A stretch of DNA of 8,374 nt from Bacteroidales bacterium. GTDB taxonomy: Bacteria > Bacteroidota > Bacteroidia > Bacteroidales > VadinHA17. Within the stretch, counting starts at the first letter, position 1. Every line of letters starts with the position of its first letter. This document shows, piece by piece, positions 6,506 through 8,374 of this stretch. The DNA is taken from the NCBI GenBank assembly GCA_003157055.1, contig PMIG01000118.1, positions 1-8,374 on the forward strand, written 5' to 3'. A model generated the notes under the pieces. It was not told the DNA's origin. It was given only the letters and a program-made list of their open reading frames with translations, and did not search any database. A program made the translations under genes and the position numbers.

Positions 6506-7906
6506 ATGAAAACACTTAACAGGTCTTTCATCTTGATGATAGTTGTTACCTGCGTAGCCATCTTATCGTCATGCGAGAATAGGTTAAATCAGACTGGACT
6601 GAAAGGGAATGCTGAGTTTTCAGTCACTCTTCCTGCGGATAACGGCACAAAATCAGGTGGTGATTCTGTTACAGCTTCATATCAGATACTGGCATCTGTT
6701 GAAGATTTAGCTGGTAATGCAATCTTTACAGATAAACTTATACCGCTGTATGTCTTTGGGACAGGTTTTATCAGCGAATCCATTGAGATTGAAACCGGAG
6801 AATATAAGCTCACCAAATTCATGATCATCAATATGTCAGGTGAAGTAATCTATGCATCTCCGCTTGAAGGATCATCTCTTGCTTACTTGTCGGAAAAACC
6901 GCTTCCCCTGAATTTTAATATTTTACCTTCTCAGATTACCAGGATTTTGCCCGAAGTGCTAGCTGTCGGCAGTCAGACTCCTGACAAGTTCGGGTATGCA
7001 AGCTTTGGTGTGCAGATCATCAAGCCAGTTGATCTATGGGCGATGTGCGTCCTGGATCCCGGGATTTTAATGCCTCCAGTAACAATCACAACGGCAAAGC
7101 TTACCGTTTATGCTCCAGACGGATGGCATTATACATTTAATCTGGAAGCAGCTGTAAATCATCTTGTTATCAGAGGCGGCTACGATTCGTATACGCTTGT
7201 CCTTGAAAAAGATGGATACCTGCCTCAGAAACTGCAATTCAGCGCCACAGAGATACTGGCAACAACAAAGGATAATCCATTGGTCCTGAAAATTCCATGG
7301 AGTTCAAGGTATAATGAAATTATTATTCAGCCAGGTCCCGAAAAAGGAAAAGATGCGATGGTATCTAATCTGAATCCCGATAAAAACTATGGTGATTACA
7401 AATATTTCGAAGCGACCTACCTTTCAGAATCAGTTCTTACGGTAATGAGGTCTAACAGGAGCCTGATCGCTTTCAATCTTGATACTCTGCCAAAATCGGC
7501 TGTAATAAAGAAAGTCCTGCTGACCCTCAGGTATGATCTGCCCATACCATTCGACAGTACCTATTATACAACCAATACCAGTCCGGTAGCTGGTATCGTT
7601 TGGTACGGAGCTGTCTTGCAGCAGATCGTTGAGCCATGGGAAGAGAATAAGGTAACCTGGAACAATCAGCCGAAGACCATTGAAACCAACCAGGTATATA
7701 TTGCGCCTTTCATCAGGAATTCAAATATGATAACGGTGGATGTCACTAAGTTATTTGTCCAGCCATCAGCTACAGATATTGCAGCTTATCCCAATTATGG
7801 AATGCTATTCAGAACATGGCCTGTCGACAGGTTCCCCGGGTTCAGGTTTGCATCAAGCGATTATGCGGATGCATCTATGAGGCCGATGCTGACAATATAT
7901 TATTAA
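6506..7906 (+). CDS. Lipoprotein with C-terminal DNRLRE-like domain
   Basis: The 466-aa product starts with a lipoprotein signal peptide: basic start, hydrophobic run at residues 8-20, and lipobox LSSC with the lipidated cysteine at C23. The following residues (ENRLNQ) lack the acidic cluster that sends many Bacteroidota lipoproteins to the cell surface, so an inward-facing anchor is possible. Residues 35-175 are predicted beta-rich and unrecognised. About 196-262 resemble a small carboxypeptidase-regulatory-like or PEGA-like sandwich (KLTVYAPDG, GYDSYTLVLEKDGYLPQKLQ). The C-terminal 195 residues fit the DNRLRE family: NPDKNYGD (290-297), RSLIAFNLDTLPKSAVIKK (318-336), EPWEENKVTWNNQP (376-389), VDVTKLF (411-417) and RPMLTIYY (459-466). 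DNRLRE domains are found in extracellular and envelope proteins and are thought to mediate binding or adhesion. No catalytic motif is seen. Confidence 0.85.
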   Translation: MKTLNRSFILMIVVTCVAILSSCENRLNQTGLKGNAEFSVTLPADNGTKSGGDSVTASYQILASVEDLAGNAIFTDKLIPLYVFGTGFISESIEIETGEYKLTKFMIINMSGEVIYASPLEGSSLAYLSEKPLPLNFNILPSQITRILPEVLAVGSQTPDKFGYASFGVQIIKPVDLWAMCVLDPGILMPPVTITTAKLTVYAPDGWHYTFNLEAAVNHLVIRGGYDSYTLVLEKDGYLPQKLQFSATEILATTKDNPLVLKIPWSSRYNEIIIQPGPEKGKDAMVSNLNPDKNYGDYKYFEATYLSESVLTVMRSNRSLIAFNLDTLPKSAVIKKVLLTLRYDLPIPFDSTYYTTNTSPVAGIVWYGAVLQQIVEPWEENKVTWNNQPKTIETNQVYIAPFIRNSNMITVDVTKLFVQPSATDIAAYPNYGMLFRTWPVDRFPGFRFASSDYADASMRPMLTIYY

Positions 7907-7981
7907 ATTTCCGTAGGACTAAATTAAGGCGGAGAAGATCCGACAATTAATTAGAAAGTTACAGATTCGGGGTTTAAGCTT

Positions 7982-8002
7982 GCAACTCGCAACCTGCAAC
8001 AT
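7982..8002 (+). repeat. GCAACNN heptamer triplet
   Basis: GCAAC recurs at 7982, 7989 and 7996, an exact 7-nt period with a variable last two bases. The array lies 12 nt upstream of the -33 element of the tRNA-Gln promoter, in a spacer that otherwise shows nothing recognisable after the lipoprotein gene (7907-7981). Confidence 0.55.
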
Positions 8003-8013
8003 TTTATCTCCTA

Positions 8014-8044
8014 TTGCAATTTTTCAGAATATAATTTATATTTG
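8014..8044 (+). promoter_or_regulatory. Bacteroidota -33/-7 promoter for tRNA-Gln
   Basis: TTG at 8014-8016 and TATATTTG at 8037-8044 match the Bacteroidota elements with a 20-nt spacer. The expected start near 8051 lies about 6 nt before the tRNA 5' end at 8057. With the terminator downstream, this makes tRNA-Gln a self-contained single-gene unit. Confidence 0.75.
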
Positions 8045-8056
8045 CAGCCTCAAAAT

Positions 8057-8129
8057 TGTCCCGTAGTGTAATTGGCAACACGTCTGATTCTGGATCAGAA
8101 GAGTTCAGGTTCGAGCCCTGACGGGACAA
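8057..8129 (+). tRNA. tRNA-Gln, anticodon CTG
   Basis: A full 73-nt cloverleaf is visible. The acceptor stem is TGTCCCG/CGGGACA, the D stem GTGT/ACAC with an 8-nt loop, the anticodon stem TCTGA/TCAGA around loop TTCTGGA (anticodon CTG at 8090-8092, reading CAG), the variable loop AGAGT, and the T arm TCAGG-TTCGAGC-CCTGA. The weak U1-A72 first pair and G2-C71 agree with known GlnRS identity elements in E. coli, but the discriminator is A73 rather than the G73 of E. coli, and the third pair is U3-A70. CCA is not encoded. A UUG isoacceptor must lie elsewhere if CAA codons are read in the usual way. Confidence 0.96.
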
Positions 8130-8136
8130 CAAAACC

Positions 8137-8157
8137 AGCCGCGCAAGCGGCTTTTTT
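8137..8157 (+). terminator. Intrinsic terminator of tRNA-Gln
   Basis: AGCCGC (8137-8142) pairs perfectly with GCGGCT (8147-8152) around a GCAA tetraloop, and the T-run from 8152 to 8157 follows directly. It lies 8 nt after the tRNA 3' end. An A-rich stretch before the stem (8128-8134) could make it weakly active in the other direction as well. Confidence 0.9.
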
Positions 8158-8166
8158 GTTCTAAGA

Positions 8167-8198
8167 GTCTTCGAGTCTTGTGGTCTTTGGGTCAAAAG
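8167..8198 (+). repeat. Octamer array, GTCTTNNN on the plus strand
   Basis: Four units start at 8167, 8175, 8183 and 8191, exactly 8 nt apart. The first three begin GTCTT and the last begins GTC only. It lies just past the tRNA-Gln terminator, in DNA with no credible gene. Confidence 0.65.
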
Positions 8199-8273
8199 CC
8201 TTTTAAGACCAATCATTGTAATGGTTGTTAAGAAACTGAAAGAAAATACAATAAACAATACTGGTTTTGGATT

Positions 8274-8313
8274 TATCAGACTTCAGGACCGCATGACTGC
8301 AGGACAGCAAGAC
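8274..8313 (-). repeat. Octamer array, GTCNTGNN on the minus strand
   Basis: Read on the minus strand, five consecutive 8-nt units begin with GTC (plus-strand units end in GAC at 8281, 8289, 8297, 8305 and 8313), and the first four of these read GTCNTGNN. Its orientation is opposite to the array at 8167-8198, about 75 nt away. The rest of the tail, up to 8374, holds no gene that I can support. Confidence 0.65.
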
Positions 8314-8374
8314 AATTCTTCCTGCCAGGTTCGTGTCAGGTTTTGGGGACTTTTTTAACAATCTGTTTAAATTT

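Noticed and set aside
6509..6700. Fimbrillin-type assignment for the lipoprotein's N-terminal half
   Set aside because: The lipoprotein signal and beta-rich character are suggestive, but no fimbrillin signature was seen and the C-terminal DNRLRE-like domain is not typical of that family.
8004..8258. Minus-strand open frame of 84 codons
   Set aside because: It runs antisense through tRNA-Gln, its promoter and its terminator, and the product has no recognisable features.
8167..8313. CRISPR array
   Set aside because: The units are 8 nt with no spacers of 25-40 nt, and no cas gene is present.
8221..8358. Possible 45-aa plus-strand ORF starting at the ATG at 8221
   Set aside because: It has no promoter box or ribosome-binding site, runs straight through the minus-strand octamer array, and its product shows no domain or signal.

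Overview
The window looks like a chromosomal piece of a Bacteroidota genome, probably of the Bacteroidales or a related order. The signs are several copies of the phylum's -7 promoter box (TAnnTTTG), three of them with a TTG-containing -33 element exactly 20 nt upstream; AT-rich leaders mostly without Shine-Dalgarno sites; a TonB-dependent receptor with an N-terminal CarboxypepD_reg-like domain; an HTH_34-type winged-helix protein; a DNRLRE-type lipoprotein; and a GlnRS gene near a tRNA-Gln. The assignment rests on these signatures only; no rRNA or other phylogenetic marker was compared.

Layout. The left end is on the minus strand: folB (dihydroneopterin aldolase) followed by tRNA-Cys(GCA), which has its own -7 box. 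A divergent intergenic region (531-694) carries a strong plus-strand promoter. It drives what looks like a four-gene run (695-4584): a six-helix membrane protein, a 100-aa winged-helix DNA-binding protein overlapping it by 14 nt, a 268-aa exported TPR-like protein, and a 715-aa TonB-dependent receptor whose ATG directly follows the TPR gene's stop. Next come glnS (4671-6362) with its own promoter, a 466-aa DNRLRE lipoprotein (6506-7906), tRNA-Gln(CTG) with a good promoter, an intrinsic terminator, and a gene-free tail rich in degenerate short repeats.

How the parts may work together. folB, glnS and the two tRNAs are housekeeping genes. The four-gene run is the most interesting part. Membrane protein plus winged-helix protein looks like a small regulatory pair, and TPR protein plus receptor looks like an outer-membrane import system without a classical SusD. 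I infer, but cannot prove, that the pair controls or senses for the receptor. The receptor's substrate cannot be read from the sequence.

Repeats. Intergenic DNA on both sides of the lipoprotein gene contains copies of a GTCTT-type short repeat. At the right end these form two octamer-period arrays in opposite orientation (8167-8198 and 8274-8313). A GCAAC heptamer triplet sits just upstream of the tRNA-Gln promoter. No CRISPR array, complete insertion sequence, rRNA or phage gene was seen, and no gene-free stretch exceeds about 300 bases.
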